Assembly: GCA_963783105.1 (NCBI GenBank) | Contig: CAWAMI010000003.1 | Span: forward strand, 806,001 to 870,000 | Direction: 5' to 3' | Source: JAVEDQ01 sp963783105 | GTDB taxonomy: Bacteria > Actinomycetota > Actinomycetes > Frankiales > Frankiaceae | Length of the DNA: 64,000 nucleotides | Notes under the pieces: generated by a model | The model's database searches: none | Seen by the model: only the letters and a program-made list of their open reading frames with translations | Told to the model about the DNA's origin: nothing | Shown: one piece after another, positions 25,694 to 35,143 of the stretch | How the letters are laid out: each line of letters opens with the position of its first letter | Position numbering within the stretch: the first letter of the stretch is position 1 | Position numbers and translations under genes: made by a program

Positions 25694-25736
25694 CGTCGGG
25701 TTCCTTGGTGTTGCCCGCAAGCGCCACGAGCCGGCC

Positions 25737-26357
25737 TCAGAGCGTCGAGAGCCAGTTCCGCAGCAGCTGGGCGCCGGCGTCCCCGGACTTCTCCGGGTGG
25801 AACTGGGTCGCCGACAGCGGCCCCTGCTCGACCGCGGCCAGGAACGGCCCGCCGTAGTCGGCCACCGTCTCCCCCGCCGAGCCGGCCGGGCGGGCGGCGT
25901 AGGAGTGCACGAAGTAGAAGCGCTCGTCCTCGATGCCGGCGAACAGGCGCGTGCCCTCCGCCGGCGTCAGCGTGTTCCACCCCATGTGCGGCAGCACCGG
26001 CGCGGCGATCCGGCGGATCGAGCCGGGCAGCACGCCGAGGCCGGCCGTGTGGACGCCGTGCTCGTCGCCTTCGTCGAAGAGCACCTGCATCCCGACGCAG
26101 ATGCCGAGCACCGGCCGCTCGGCGGCGAGTCGATCGGCGATCGGGGCGTCCCCACCGGCGGCGAGCAGCCCCCGCATGCAGGCCGCGTACGCGCCGACGC
26201 CGGGCACGACCAGTCCGTCCGCCTCCCGGGCGGCGTCGAGGTCGGCGGTGACCGTGACGTCGGCACCGGCCCGCGCCAGGGCCCGCTCGGCGGAGTGCAG
26301 GTTGCCGCTGCCGTAGTCGAACAGGACCACCTTCGGCTTGCTGTTCGGCTTGCTCAT
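25737..26357 (-). CDS. hisH: Imidazole glycerol phosphate synthase glutaminase subunit
   Basis: HisH hydrolyses glutamine and channels ammonia to HisF. The 206-residue class I amidotransferase has the oxyanion/P-loop region VVPGVGAYAACMRGL, the nucleophile Cys in VLGICVGMQVLFD, and His and Glu of the triad in LSATQFHPEKSG. VLPHMGWNTL and YFVHSYA are also typical. It starts at the ATG 26357, 16 bp after the hisB stop. Its normal downstream neighbours hisA and hisF are displaced by 11.8 kb of transporter and nitrate genes, so hisH is now the last gene of the hisDCBH unit. Confidence 0.96.
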   Translation of the reverse strand: MSKPNSKPKVVLFDYGSGNLHSAERALARAGADVTVTADLDAAREADGLVVPGVGAYAACMRGLLAAGGDAPIADRLAAERPVLGICVGMQVLFDEGDEHGVHTAGLGVLPGSIRRIAAPVLPHMGWNTLTPAEGTRLFAGIEDERFYFVHSYAARPAGSAGETVADYGGPFLAAVEQGPLSATQFHPEKSGDAGAQLLRNWLSTL

Positions 26358-26373
26358 ACGCGCGTCACGACGG

Positions 26374-26967
26374 TCAGAGCACGCCCTTGGTGCTCGGGAT
26401 TCCCGAGACCTTGGGGTCGGGTGCGGTCGCGTCCCGAAGCGCGCGCGCGACGGCCTTGAACTGCGCCTCGACGATGTGGTGCGGGTTGCGGCCCTCGAGC
26501 ACGCGGACGTGCAGCGCGATGGCGGCGCTGGAGACGATCGACTCCCAGATGTGCCGGGTGAGCGTCGTGTCGTAGCTGGTCCCGATCATCGGCGCCATGC
26601 CGTCGGGCTCCGAGTGCACGCAGTACGGCCGGCCGGAGAGGTCGACGGCGGCCTGCACCAGCGACTCGTCGAGCGGGACGAGGGCGTCGCCGAACCGGCG
26701 CAGCCCAGCCTTGTCGCCGAGCGCCTCCCGCAGCGCGGAGCCGAGCGCGATCGAGGTGTCCTCGACGGTGTGGTGCGCGTCGATCTCGAGGTCACCCTCG
26801 GTCCGGACGTGCAGGTCGAAGCCGGCGTGCTTGCCGAGCTGCGCGACCATGTGGTCGAAGAACGGCACGCCGGTCTCGGACGACGCCTGGCCGGTGCCGT
26901 CGATCTCGAGCTCGATGAGGACCTTCGATTCCTTCGTGGTGCGCTCGATGCGCGAGAAGCGGCTCAC
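26374..26967 (-). CDS. hisB: Imidazoleglycerol-phosphate dehydratase
   Basis: HisB dehydrates imidazole glycerol phosphate to imidazole acetol phosphate. The 197-residue product is the single-function form, without a phosphatase domain. The two metal-binding histidine motifs are present: IDAHHTVEDTSIALG and GRNPHHIVEAQFKAVARAL. GVPFFDHMVAQLGKHAGFDL lies near the N-terminus and STKGVL ends the protein as usual. The GTG at 26967 overlaps the hisC stop as GTGA and gives MSRFSRIERTTKES, a normal start for the family. Confidence 0.97.
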   Translation of the reverse strand: MSRFSRIERTTKESKVLIELEIDGTGQASSETGVPFFDHMVAQLGKHAGFDLHVRTEGDLEIDAHHTVEDTSIALGSALREALGDKAGLRRFGDALVPLDESLVQAAVDLSGRPYCVHSEPDGMAPMIGTSYDTTLTRHIWESIVSSAAIALHVRVLEGRNPHHIVEAQFKAVARALRDATAPDPKVSGIPSTKGVL

Positions 26968-28154
26968 CGCGTTCCTTCCGGGGTTGGACTGGTCGCGGAC
27001 AGGGAGGTCGGGCCGGCGTCCGGGCCGTGCCGGACGGAGAGAAGCACCTCTTCGAGCGCCCGCAGGAAGGCGTCGACCTCGTGCGGCAGGCCGGCCGTGA
27101 CGCGCAGCCAGCCGGGGATGCCGACGTCCCGGACGAGGACGCCCCGGTCGAGCAGACCCTGCCACACCGCGGCGCTGTCGCCGCCGACGGCGAAGAACAC
27201 GAAGTTGGCGTCGCTGGGGGCGACCGGGCAGCCGAGGACGGGCAGCTCCGCAAGCAGCCGGTCCCGCTGCTCCCGCACCGCGGCGACGGTGCCGAGCAGC
27301 TCCTCGCGGGCGGCGAGGGCGGTGCGCGCGGCCGCCTGGGTGAGCGATGACAGGTGATACGGCAGCCGGACGAGGTGCAGCGCGTCGATCACCTCCGGCG
27401 CGGCGGCGACGTAGCCGACCCGCGCCCCGGCCAGCGCGAACGCCTTGCTCATGGTGCGGGTGACGATCAGCCGCGGCGCGTCCGGCAGCAGCGTGACGGC
27501 GCTCGGCACGCCGCGGTGCCGGAACTCCGCGTAGGCCTCGTCGACGACGATCACGGCCCGCGGCGCAGCGTCGTGCACGACCCGCACGAGCTCGAGCGGA
27601 AGCGCGGTGCCGGTCGGGTTGTTCGGCGAGCAGAGGAACACGATCGACGGGTCGGCCCGCTCGATGGCGGCCACGGCGCCCTCGGCCCGGAGCGCGAAAT
27701 CGTCCCCGCGTCCTCCGTCGGCCCAGCCGGTGGCGGTGCCGAGCGCGATCAGCCGGTGCATCGAGTACGACGGCTCGAAGCCGAGCGCGACGCGGCCCGG
27801 GCCGCCGAATGCCTGGCAGATCTGCTGGAGGATCTCGTTGGAGCCGTTGGCCGCCCACACCTGCGCCGGGGTCAGCACCTGCCCATCGGCGCCGGACTCG
27901 ACGGTGAGGAACTCGGCGAGCTCGGTCCGCAGCGCGGCCGCCTCGCGGTCGGGGTAGCGGTTGAGCGTGCCGGCAACCGTGGCGGTCGCCTCCGCCAGCG
28001 CGGCGACCAACGCGGGCGAGGGCGGGTGCGGGTTCTCGTTGGTGTTGAGCTGCACCGGCACGTCGAGCTGGGGCGCCCCGTAGGGCGAGAGTCCCCGCAG
28101 GTCGTCGCGGAGCGGCAGCCAGTCGGGTGCGCTCATGTGGGGTCGGGATGTCAC
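26964..28154 (-). CDS. hisC: Histidinol-phosphate aminotransferase
   Basis: HisC is the PLP enzyme that transaminates imidazole acetol phosphate to histidinol phosphate. The 396-residue fold-type I protein has VQLNTNENPHPPSPALVAAL, WAANGSNEILQQICQAFGG, the PLP-contacting FLCSPNNPTGTALP and VIVVDEAYAEF. The Schiff-base Lys is in TRTMSKAFALAGARVGYVAA. The start at 28154 gives MTSRPHMSAPDW; the second Met is an alternative. It is 10 bp downstream of hisD and overlaps hisB by 4 bp. The acidic-poor C-terminal tail past about residue 375 is Ser/Thr/Pro-rich and not conserved. Confidence 0.96.
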   Translation of the reverse strand: MTSRPHMSAPDWLPLRDDLRGLSPYGAPQLDVPVQLNTNENPHPPSPALVAALAEATATVAGTLNRYPDREAAALRTELAEFLTVESGADGQVLTPAQVWAANGSNEILQQICQAFGGPGRVALGFEPSYSMHRLIALGTATGWADGGRGDDFALRAEGAVAAIERADPSIVFLCSPNNPTGTALPLELVRVVHDAAPRAVIVVDEAYAEFRHRGVPSAVTLLPDAPRLIVTRTMSKAFALAGARVGYVAAAPEVIDALHLVRLPYHLSSLTQAAARTALAAREELLGTVAAVREQRDRLLAELPVLGCPVAPSDANFVFFAVGGDSAAVWQGLLDRGVLVRDVGIPGWLRVTAGLPHEVDAFLRALEEVLLSVRHGPDAGPTSLSATSPTPEGTR

Positions 28155-28164
28155 GTCGACTGGC

Positions 28165-29535
28165 TCATGTGGGATCCGGCTCCGGGTCGGGGTCCAGCTC
28201 CTGCGGCTGGTCGACCTCGGCCCGCTCGACCCGGGCCCGAACGGCGTCGACGTGCGCGATCAGGTCCTCGGCGCCGCCGAGCGCGGCCACCCGCGGGGCC
28301 ACGGCTTCCAGACCCTCGCGGGTGCACTCCACGACGTGGACCTGCCGGAGGAACGAGTACACGGACAGTCCGCTGGTGTGCCGGGCGGTCCCGCCCGTGG
28401 GCAGGACGTGGTTCGAGCCGGCGAGGTAGTCGCCGAGGCTCACCGGGGCGTAGGCGCCGACGAAGATCGCGCCGGCGTTGCGGACCCGCGCCGCGACCGA
28501 CGGGGCGTCGCGGGTCTGGATCTCGAGGTGCTCGGCGGCCCAGTCGTCCACGACGGCGAGGCCCTGGTCCAGGTCGTCGACGAGGACGCCCGCGCTCTGC
28601 CCGGCCAGCGCCGCCTCGACCCGCTCGCGGTGGCGGGTGGCGGCGACCTGACGGGTGAGCTCGGCCTCGACCGCGTCCAGCAGGGCGGCGCTTTCGGTGA
28701 CCAGCAGGCAGGCCGCGAGCGGGTCGTGCTCGGCCTGGGCGACGAGGTCGGCGGCGACGTGCACCGGATCGGCCGAGTCGTCGGCGAGGATGCCGACCTC
28801 GGTGGCGCCGGCCTCGGCGTCGACGCCGATGATGCCGCGCAGGTAGCGCTTCGCGGCGGTGACGTAGACGTTGCCCGGCCCGGTGACGATGTCCACCGGC
28901 GGGCAGGTCTCGGTGCCGTGCGCGAACATCGCGATCGCCTGGGCGCCGCCGGCCGCATAGACCTCGTCGACCCCGAGCAGCGCGCACGCCGCGAGCACCG
29001 CCGGGTGCGGCAGCCCGTCGTGGTCCGCCTGCGGCGGCGACGCGACGGCGAGCGAGCCGACGCCCGCGGCGAGCGCCGGAACGACGTTCATCACGACGCT
29101 GCTCGGGTAGGCGACGCGTCCGCCCGGCACGTACAGGCCGACACGGCGCACCGGGATCCACCGCTCGGTGACGCGGCTCCCGGGAGACACCTGAACCGTC
29201 ACGTCCCGCGGTCGCTGGGCCTCGTGGACCAGCTTGGCGCGGCGCGTCGCCTCCTCCAGCGCGTCCCGCACCGCCGGGTCGAGCTGCTCGAGCGCGTCCT
29301 TCAGCGCCGCCTCGGGCACGCGGATGTCGGCGAGCTCGACTCCGTCGAAGCGGGAGGTCGCGTCCCGGACGGCGGCGTCCCCCCGATCGCGGACGTCGTC
29401 GCACACCGGACGGACGGCCTCGACGGCGGCCGCGACGTCGAGGGCCGCGCGCGGCAACACCCCCCGGTAGCCGTGCGCGGCGCCCGACCGCGTTGCAGAT
29501 TCGGACGTCACACGCAGGTCGAGACGGGGAAGCAC
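28165..29535 (-). CDS. hisD: Histidinol dehydrogenase
   Basis: HisD oxidises histidinol to histidine in two NAD-dependent steps and is the first gene of this operon. The 456-residue protein has VPGGRVAYPSSVVMNVVPAL, the NAD-region segment VDIVTGPGNVYVTAAKR, zinc and catalytic residues in LVAQAEHDPLAACLLV and WAAEHLEIQT, and GSNHVLPTGGTARHTSGLSV near the C-terminus. The GTG at 29535 gives MLPRLDLRV, usual in actinobacteria. The last 20 residues are acidic and Pro-rich. The 94-bp gap to the divergent LON-domain gene must hold the promoters of both; I see no leader peptide or T-box there. Confidence 0.96.
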   Translation of the reverse strand: MLPRLDLRVTSESATRSGAAHGYRGVLPRAALDVAAAVEAVRPVCDDVRDRGDAAVRDATSRFDGVELADIRVPEAALKDALEQLDPAVRDALEEATRRAKLVHEAQRPRDVTVQVSPGSRVTERWIPVRRVGLYVPGGRVAYPSSVVMNVVPALAAGVGSLAVASPPQADHDGLPHPAVLAACALLGVDEVYAAGGAQAIAMFAHGTETCPPVDIVTGPGNVYVTAAKRYLRGIIGVDAEAGATEVGILADDSADPVHVAADLVAQAEHDPLAACLLVTESAALLDAVEAELTRQVAATRHRERVEAALAGQSAGVLVDDLDQGLAVVDDWAAEHLEIQTRDAPSVAARVRNAGAIFVGAYAPVSLGDYLAGSNHVLPTGGTARHTSGLSVYSFLRQVHVVECTREGLEAVAPRVAALGGAEDLIAHVDAVRARVERAEVDQPQELDPDPEPDPT

Positions 29536-29629
29536 CCTTCGAGGTTAGCGAGCCGAGGCAACCGGGTTCCGCTCCACCGGCCTTACCGCCTCCGGCGCGG
29601 CGGCGCTCCGGACCGACTACCGTCGAAGC

Positions 29630-30376
29630 ATGAGCGAGCCGTCCGCCGACGACTCCGGCGAACAGTTCGGTGACGAGCTCGCAGGCGGCCCGCCGGACCC
29701 CGTCGGGGAACCGCTCCCGCTGTTCCCGCTCTCGTCGGTGTTGTTCCCCGGCGCTCCCCTGCCGTTGCACATCTTCGAGCAGCGCTACCGCGACCTCGTC
29801 GCCGAGCTGTTGTCGCGTCCGGAGGGCGAGCTGCGACGCTTCGGCGTCGTCGCGATCCGGTCCGGCCGCGAGTCCGGGCCGGCGATCCCCGACCTGCATG
29901 CGATCGGCTGCGCCGCCGCCGTCCGCTCGGTGTCGCCCTACGCGGACGGCCGGTACGACGTCCTGTCCGTCGGGGTGCGGCGCTTCCGGCTGCTGGAGGT
30001 CGACAGCACCTCGAAGCCCTACCTCCTCGGGCGGGTGGAGTGGCTGGGTGAGTCGCCGGGTGACCCGAACAGGGCCGACGCGCTCGTCGCGCCGGTGCAG
30101 GCGACGATGCTCGAGTACGTCGAGCACCTCGTGGCCACCGGGGAGGCGGAGGTGGACCTGCCGGAGTTGCCCGACGACCCGATGACGCTCTCCTACCTGG
30201 TGGGCGCGGCGCTGCTGCTTCCGCTCGTCGAGCGCCAGCTGCTGCTGGAGGCGCCGGACGCGGCGACGCGGCTCCGGCGCCTCCTGTCGCTGCTGCGCCG
30301 GGAGACGGTGCTGCTGGACCGGCTCGCCGCGGTCAGCGCGCCGGATCTCGTCCGGGTCTCCCCCAGCCCGAACTGA
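29630..30376 (+). CDS. LON substrate-binding-domain protein
   Basis: The 248-residue protein has only the N-terminal domain of Lon protease, with no ATPase or protease part. Typical segments are LPLFPLSSVLFPGAPLPLHI, FEQRYRDLVAELL, RFGVVAIRSGRESG, IGCAAAVRSVSPYADGRYDV and VGVRRFRLLEV. Free-standing LON-domain proteins are common in actinobacteria and their role is not established; binding of unfolded substrates is assumed from Lon. It is divergent from hisD and has a long charged N-terminus of about 28 residues. The ATG at 29630 lacks a strong ribosome binding site. Confidence 0.88.
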   Translation: MSEPSADDSGEQFGDELAGGPPDPVGEPLPLFPLSSVLFPGAPLPLHIFEQRYRDLVAELLSRPEGELRRFGVVAIRSGRESGPAIPDLHAIGCAAAVRSVSPYADGRYDVLSVGVRRFRLLEVDSTSKPYLLGRVEWLGESPGDPNRADALVAPVQATMLEYVEHLVATGEAEVDLPELPDDPMTLSYLVGAALLLPLVERQLLLEAPDAATRLRRLLSLLRRETVLLDRLAAVSAPDLVRVSPSPN

Positions 30377-30542
30377 CCCGGCGCCCGGCAGGCCTCCCGC
30401 TCGCCCCGGGGCTCCCGCGGACGTCGGCCGGGGCCTGCCCGGGGCGTTGGCCGGGCTCTGCGCGGGGCGTTGGCCGGGCTCTGCGCGGGAGTTGTGGATA
30501 ACGCGAGCTTCCGGCCGACTACGCAAGGTAACGTCGCTCGCC

Positions 30543-31802
30543 GTGACAAAGCGGACAATCTCGGTGCTCTGCCTCGCTACCAGCGTCGGCGTTCCTGCCC
30601 TCGCCGCGTGCTCGGCCACGGAGCGTCAGGCACCGCTCCCTCCGCCCGTAGCGGAACCAGGGCGGACCACGACGGCGCCGGTGGCCCCGAACCGCGCCGT
30701 CGACCTCCCGCTGGACACCACACCCGGCGCGGGCGCGGCGCCGGCTCCGGTCGGCGGGTCGACCCTGGCCCCGCGGCCGCCGGTGGCGGCCGGGGGTACC
30801 CCGCAACCTGCTCGCCCCGCGGCGGCCGGCGACTCGTCGGTTCCGCCCATGACTCCCGCGCAGACCTTCCACATCGGCAACCGCGCGCCCTGGGGGCAGC
30901 TGCTCGCCGCCGACCGTCCCGGCCCCGCCGCGGCTGTGAAGGTCGTGCCCGCGACGAAGCGGGTGTCCGAGCCTCCGCCCGTGCCCGCCCCGGAACCCCT
31001 GGCCACGGCGACGGGGCCCGCTGCGCTGCGGGTGCCGGCCGAGCCGAAGGGACCGGCCGAGCCGAAGGTTCCGACGGAGCTGACCGCCCGGATCTCGTTC
31101 CCGGCCCTCCTCTCCGAGCTCCCGCCCCCGCGGCCGGACGTCGACCGCGAGGCGCCGCTGGAGTTTGCGAACGCGAAGCACGACGAGACGGACAAGCGCG
31201 GTCCCGACAAGCGCCGGCCGGACAAGGCCCAGCGGGACGGGAACGAGCCGCGCTCCCCGAAGCACCCCGGATCGGCTCCCGACACCACCCTCGTTCAGCC
31301 GCCCGGACCGGCGCGATCCGACGAGGGGCGGCAGTCCGACGAGCGGACCCAGAGGGCCGACACCCGATCGGCAGGTCCCGACGACCGTGCGGCCGGCCGG
31401 CGCCGGTCCCCCGCCGCCCGCGACCGATCGACGGAGGGGGTCCGCTGGCAGCTGGACGGCCTGCGGCTACCCGGACATGCCCCGCGGGTGGAGCGGCCGC
31501 ACGGCCCCGCCCGCTTCGCCGCCGCCCTCCAGGCGGCGCAACGAGCCCGGCCGACCGGCCCTCGCCCGGAGGCAACCGAGCTGCGCCGCTGGAGCGCGGC
31601 GCTGGAGAAGGCCGGGCGCGTGGCACCGGACAGGCGCACCAGGGCCCAGCTCCGGCGGGTGGCGCGCTACGTGCTCGTCCTCGCCCGCACGGACGGCGGC
31701 GAGCGAGCCGATCTGCAGCGCCGGCACCCGGATGTGGTGGAGGACGCGACCGCGCTCCGCACGGCGCTGGCGCGCCGCTTCGGGGTGAGCCTGCTCGGCT
31801 GA
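30543..31802 (+). CDS. Proline-rich putative lipoprotein, unknown function
   Basis: About 419 residues from the GTG at 30543 (MTKRTISVLCLATSVG followed by VPALAAC). The first 23 residues form a lipoprotein signal peptide with lipobox LAAC. The mature part is low-complexity: Pro/Ala-rich to about residue 210, then a very charged Lys/Arg/Asp stretch (DKRGPDKRRPDKAQRDGNE) and an Arg-rich helix-forming C-terminus (about 320-419: ALQAAQRARPTGPRPEATEL, RTRAQLRRVARYVLVLART). I do not recognise the family. The C-terminal 100 residues look like a folded helical domain and the rest like a wall-spanning linker. Upstream, a 23-bp sequence is duplicated in tandem at 30441 and 30464. Confidence 0.6.
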   Translation: MTKRTISVLCLATSVGVPALAACSATERQAPLPPPVAEPGRTTTAPVAPNRAVDLPLDTTPGAGAAPAPVGGSTLAPRPPVAAGGTPQPARPAAAGDSSVPPMTPAQTFHIGNRAPWGQLLAADRPGPAAAVKVVPATKRVSEPPPVPAPEPLATATGPAALRVPAEPKGPAEPKVPTELTARISFPALLSELPPPRPDVDREAPLEFANAKHDETDKRGPDKRRPDKAQRDGNEPRSPKHPGSAPDTTLVQPPGPARSDEGRQSDERTQRADTRSAGPDDRAAGRRRSPAARDRSTEGVRWQLDGLRLPGHAPRVERPHGPARFAAALQAAQRARPTGPRPEATELRRWSAALEKAGRVAPDRRTRAQLRRVARYVLVLARTDGGERADLQRRHPDVVEDATALRTALARRFGVSLLG

Positions 31803-31813
31803 GCAGTCCGAGG

Positions 31814-32473
31814 TCAGCGGGGCGCGGACCACCAGGCGCCGGCGGGCGGCTCGTCGGGGACCGTCAACGGCTCGGGTTTCGTGGTCAGGGCCACGATGAC
31901 CAGGAAGACCAGCAACGCCGCAAACGCGAAGATCCCGTGTACGCCGTCGGCCCGCACCGTGACGTCGACGAGGTCGCGGACCACCGGGTTGGCCGTCGGC
32001 GGGACCGCGGACAGCGCGTCGGAGCTGGCGATCAGGTGCCCCACCTGCGCCGCGATGAGCGACCCCCCGACGCCGCCGAGGGCCATCCCCACCGGCAGCG
32101 GCCATCCGGCCTTCCGCCCGCGCCAGCCGGCAAGGAGGCCGGCGACGATCCCGAAGGCGGCGGCGAGCAGCGCGAAGCGGGCGTCGGCGGCGGGCTGGGC
32201 CTCCAGCGCCGTCTCGCTGCTGTTGAGCAGCAGGTCCTTCACGTCCACCGTCGGGACCGTCGCACCCCAGATCAGCCCGAGGGGGATGCCGGCGGCGAGC
32301 ATCGCGGCCGCGGCAACGACGCCGGCAACCACGTCACCCGTCGCCGCGACGGCGGCCCGCGGCGCCCGGGGCGGCGGACGCGGCAGCCCGAACGGCGTGC
32401 CGTACAGGTTGTCCTGAGGCGGTGATGTCGGCGGTGCGCTCCACACGTTGCCGTCCGACATCGGGTTGGTCAC
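31814..32473 (-). CDS. Four-helix membrane protein (DUF2567-like)
   Basis: The 219-residue protein has a Pro-rich cytoplasmic N-terminus of about 40 residues and four hydrophobic segments: VVAGVVAAAAMLAAGIPLGLI (into WGATVP), FALLAAAFGIVAGLLAGW, PLPVGMALGGVGGSLIAAQV and HGIFAFAALLVFLVIVALTT. The layout, with an extracytoplasmic loop after helix 1 and a conserved W-G-x-x-V-P, resembles actinobacterial DUF2567 proteins. It ends 11 bp from the convergent lipoprotein gene and starts 50 bp after an ABC permease, so it is probably the last gene of that unit. Function unknown. Confidence 0.75.
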   Translation of the reverse strand: MTNPMSDGNVWSAPPTSPPQDNLYGTPFGLPRPPPRAPRAAVAATGDVVAGVVAAAAMLAAGIPLGLIWGATVPTVDVKDLLLNSSETALEAQPAADARFALLAAAFGIVAGLLAGWRGRKAGWPLPVGMALGGVGGSLIAAQVGHLIASSDALSAVPPTANPVVRDLVDVTVRADGVHGIFAFAALLVFLVIVALTTKPEPLTVPDEPPAGAWWSAPR

Positions 32474-32523
32474 CGACCTAGTGAAGCAAAGATCAGGCCG
32501 CGCGGAGCGACGCCGCTGCGTGG

Positions 32524-33332
32524 TCAGTGACGGACCGCGCGGCGCAGCGCCCAGCCACCGAGCGCCAGGGAAGCGACGGCCACCGCCGCGCAGATCCCGA
32601 GGTCGAGCGCCACGGACCCCCAGGCGGGGTGCGGCCGGAGCCCGACCGCCAGCGCGTCGGCGGCGTAGGTGCTCGGCACGAGCGCCCGCAGCGGTCGCAG
32701 CAGCAGGGGCAGGTTGCCGGCCGGGATGATGCTGAGGAACAGCACGGCGCTCATGCCGAGCTGTCCCGCCACCGTCGCGAGCTCCGGCCGGGGAGCCAGT
32801 AACCCGATCAGCGCGCCCACCCCGGCGAGGGACGCCCCCGCGAGCACGACCACGGGGACCAGCAGCCAGAGCCCCGACATCGGCAGCTGGTACAGCAACG
32901 CCCCGACCACGGCGGTGGCGATCGTGCCGGGCACGGCCATCGACGCGTAGGAGGCGGCGGTGCCGAGGACCACGGCCGCCGGCGGCACCGGCAGGGCGCC
33001 GTAGTAGTCGAGGGCGCCGGAGGCCCGCATGTTCCCCAGCCGCTGGGCGAGCAGGTTGAGCGCCACGAAGGCGACGACCAACACCGTCGCCCCGGCGACG
33101 ACCTGGCTGTGCACGACGGAGTCGTTGCCGTCGACCACGCCGCGCAGCAGCAGGAGGATCCCGATCGACTGCAGCGCGGCGACGAACAGCAGTGGCGCCC
33201 TGGCCACCCGCACCCGGGCGAACTGCTGCAGATAGACCACGCGGAGCCCCGTGAGCAGGCCGGGGCCGGCCAGGGCAGGGCCGCTCCCCGAGGCGGGTCG
33301 CCGGCCGGCGCGCACCAGCGTGCTGCCCTCGG

Positions 33333-33336
<4 letters not shown>
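32524..33336 (-). CDS. ABC-2 type transporter permease
   Basis: The 270-residue membrane protein has six hydrophobic segments and the general ABC-2 architecture. These include LLFVAALQSIGILLLL, VVAGATVLVVAFVALNLLA, SYASMAVPGTIATAVVGALL, LLVPVVVLAGASLAGVGALI, LGMSAVLFLSIIPAGNLP and LGICAAVAVASLALGGWAL. The NMRASGALDYYGALPVP loop is the usual cytoplasmic coupling region, and RPLRALVPSTYAADAL resembles the ABC-2 exporter consensus. It overlaps the ATPase stop by 4 bp. Substrate is unknown. Confidence 0.9.
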
Positions 33337-34352
<1,016 letters not shown>

Positions 34353-34432
34353 CCCTCCAGTGTGGCAGCCGGAGCGCGGTGAGCCGAAGGCGTCGAGAAA
34401 CCGCGCGGAGGATCAGGCGCGGCGGCGCCCCG

Positions 34433-35077
34433 TCAGACCAGGCTGCTCATCCACACCACGATGTCGAGCACACGCAGCGGCGTCACCGGCGGGCCACCGG
34501 AGGGCACCAGCGCGGCGAGGTGCTGGAACTCGTCGGCGTTGTCCCGCAGGTCCTGGCGCATCGCCCTGACCAGCAGACCCATGAATTCGCGCACCGTGCG
34601 ACCACCGGGCGGCGCCGGCGGGACGCACGATTCGTGCTGGTAGAAGATCTGCACCTTGCTGTCGAACAGCGGGACCAGGCCGGGGCGCTTGCGGTGCAGC
34701 ACCTTCGCGAGCAGCGACCCCTTGACGTCGCGGTCCTCCACCGCCGGGTCGTCCAGCGGGTCGTAGAGCGCGGCCACCTGGTCGCAGGTCTCGTCGTCGG
34801 CCTCGACGAGGTCGACCGGGGCGAGCTGATCGAGTCCGCGCTGCAGCAGCGGCATCAGGGCGGTCAGCGTGTGCATCCGGTCGACGTCGACGTGCACGCC
34901 GAGCAGCGTCGGGGCGAGCAGGTCGCCGGTGACCAGACGGGTCGGGTCCCCGTTGGTCACCAGCCCGTCGTAATAGGGGTAGGCGTAGCGGAGCCCTCGT
35001 TTGCGCGGGCTGACGTACTCCCGGACCAACCGCTCGGCGTCGAGCACCTCTTGGGCGCCCATGGCCAGCCTCAACAC
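34433..35077 (-). CDS. Conserved actinobacterial protein of unknown function (DUF6308-like)
   Basis: The 214-residue soluble protein is of the kind annotated as DUF6308 in actinobacteria; this match is from memory and not checked. Recognisable pieces are REYVSPRKRGLRYAYPYYDG near the N-terminus, DLLAPTLLGVHVDVDRMHTL in the middle, LLAKVLHRKRPGLVPLFDSK and TPLRVLDIVVWMSSL at the end. The KVLHRKRPGLVPLFDSKV part, with its following aromatic residues, is reminiscent of small-molecule or nucleic-acid binding helices. No catalytic motif is clear. It lies 66 bp after dnaE on the same strand. Starts at 35077 or 35062 (second Met) are possible. Confidence 0.7.
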   Translation of the reverse strand: MLRLAMGAQEVLDAERLVREYVSPRKRGLRYAYPYYDGLVTNGDPTRLVTGDLLAPTLLGVHVDVDRMHTLTALMPLLQRGLDQLAPVDLVEADDETCDQVAALYDPLDDPAVEDRDVKGSLLAKVLHRKRPGLVPLFDSKVQIFYQHESCVPPAPPGGRTVREFMGLLVRAMRQDLRDNADEFQHLAALVPSGGPPVTPLRVLDIVVWMSSLV

Positions 35078-35143
35078 TGCCCCCTGCTCACGTCTTCGAC
35101 GTTGCTCCGGTGATCAACGCGACGGCCCGGTGGCGCCGCGCCC

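Noticed and set aside
30493..30501. DnaA box (TGTGGATAA) as part of a replication origin
   Set aside because: It is a single exact box with no cluster of further boxes, no AT-rich region and no dnaA or dnaN beside it. A chance match is more likely.
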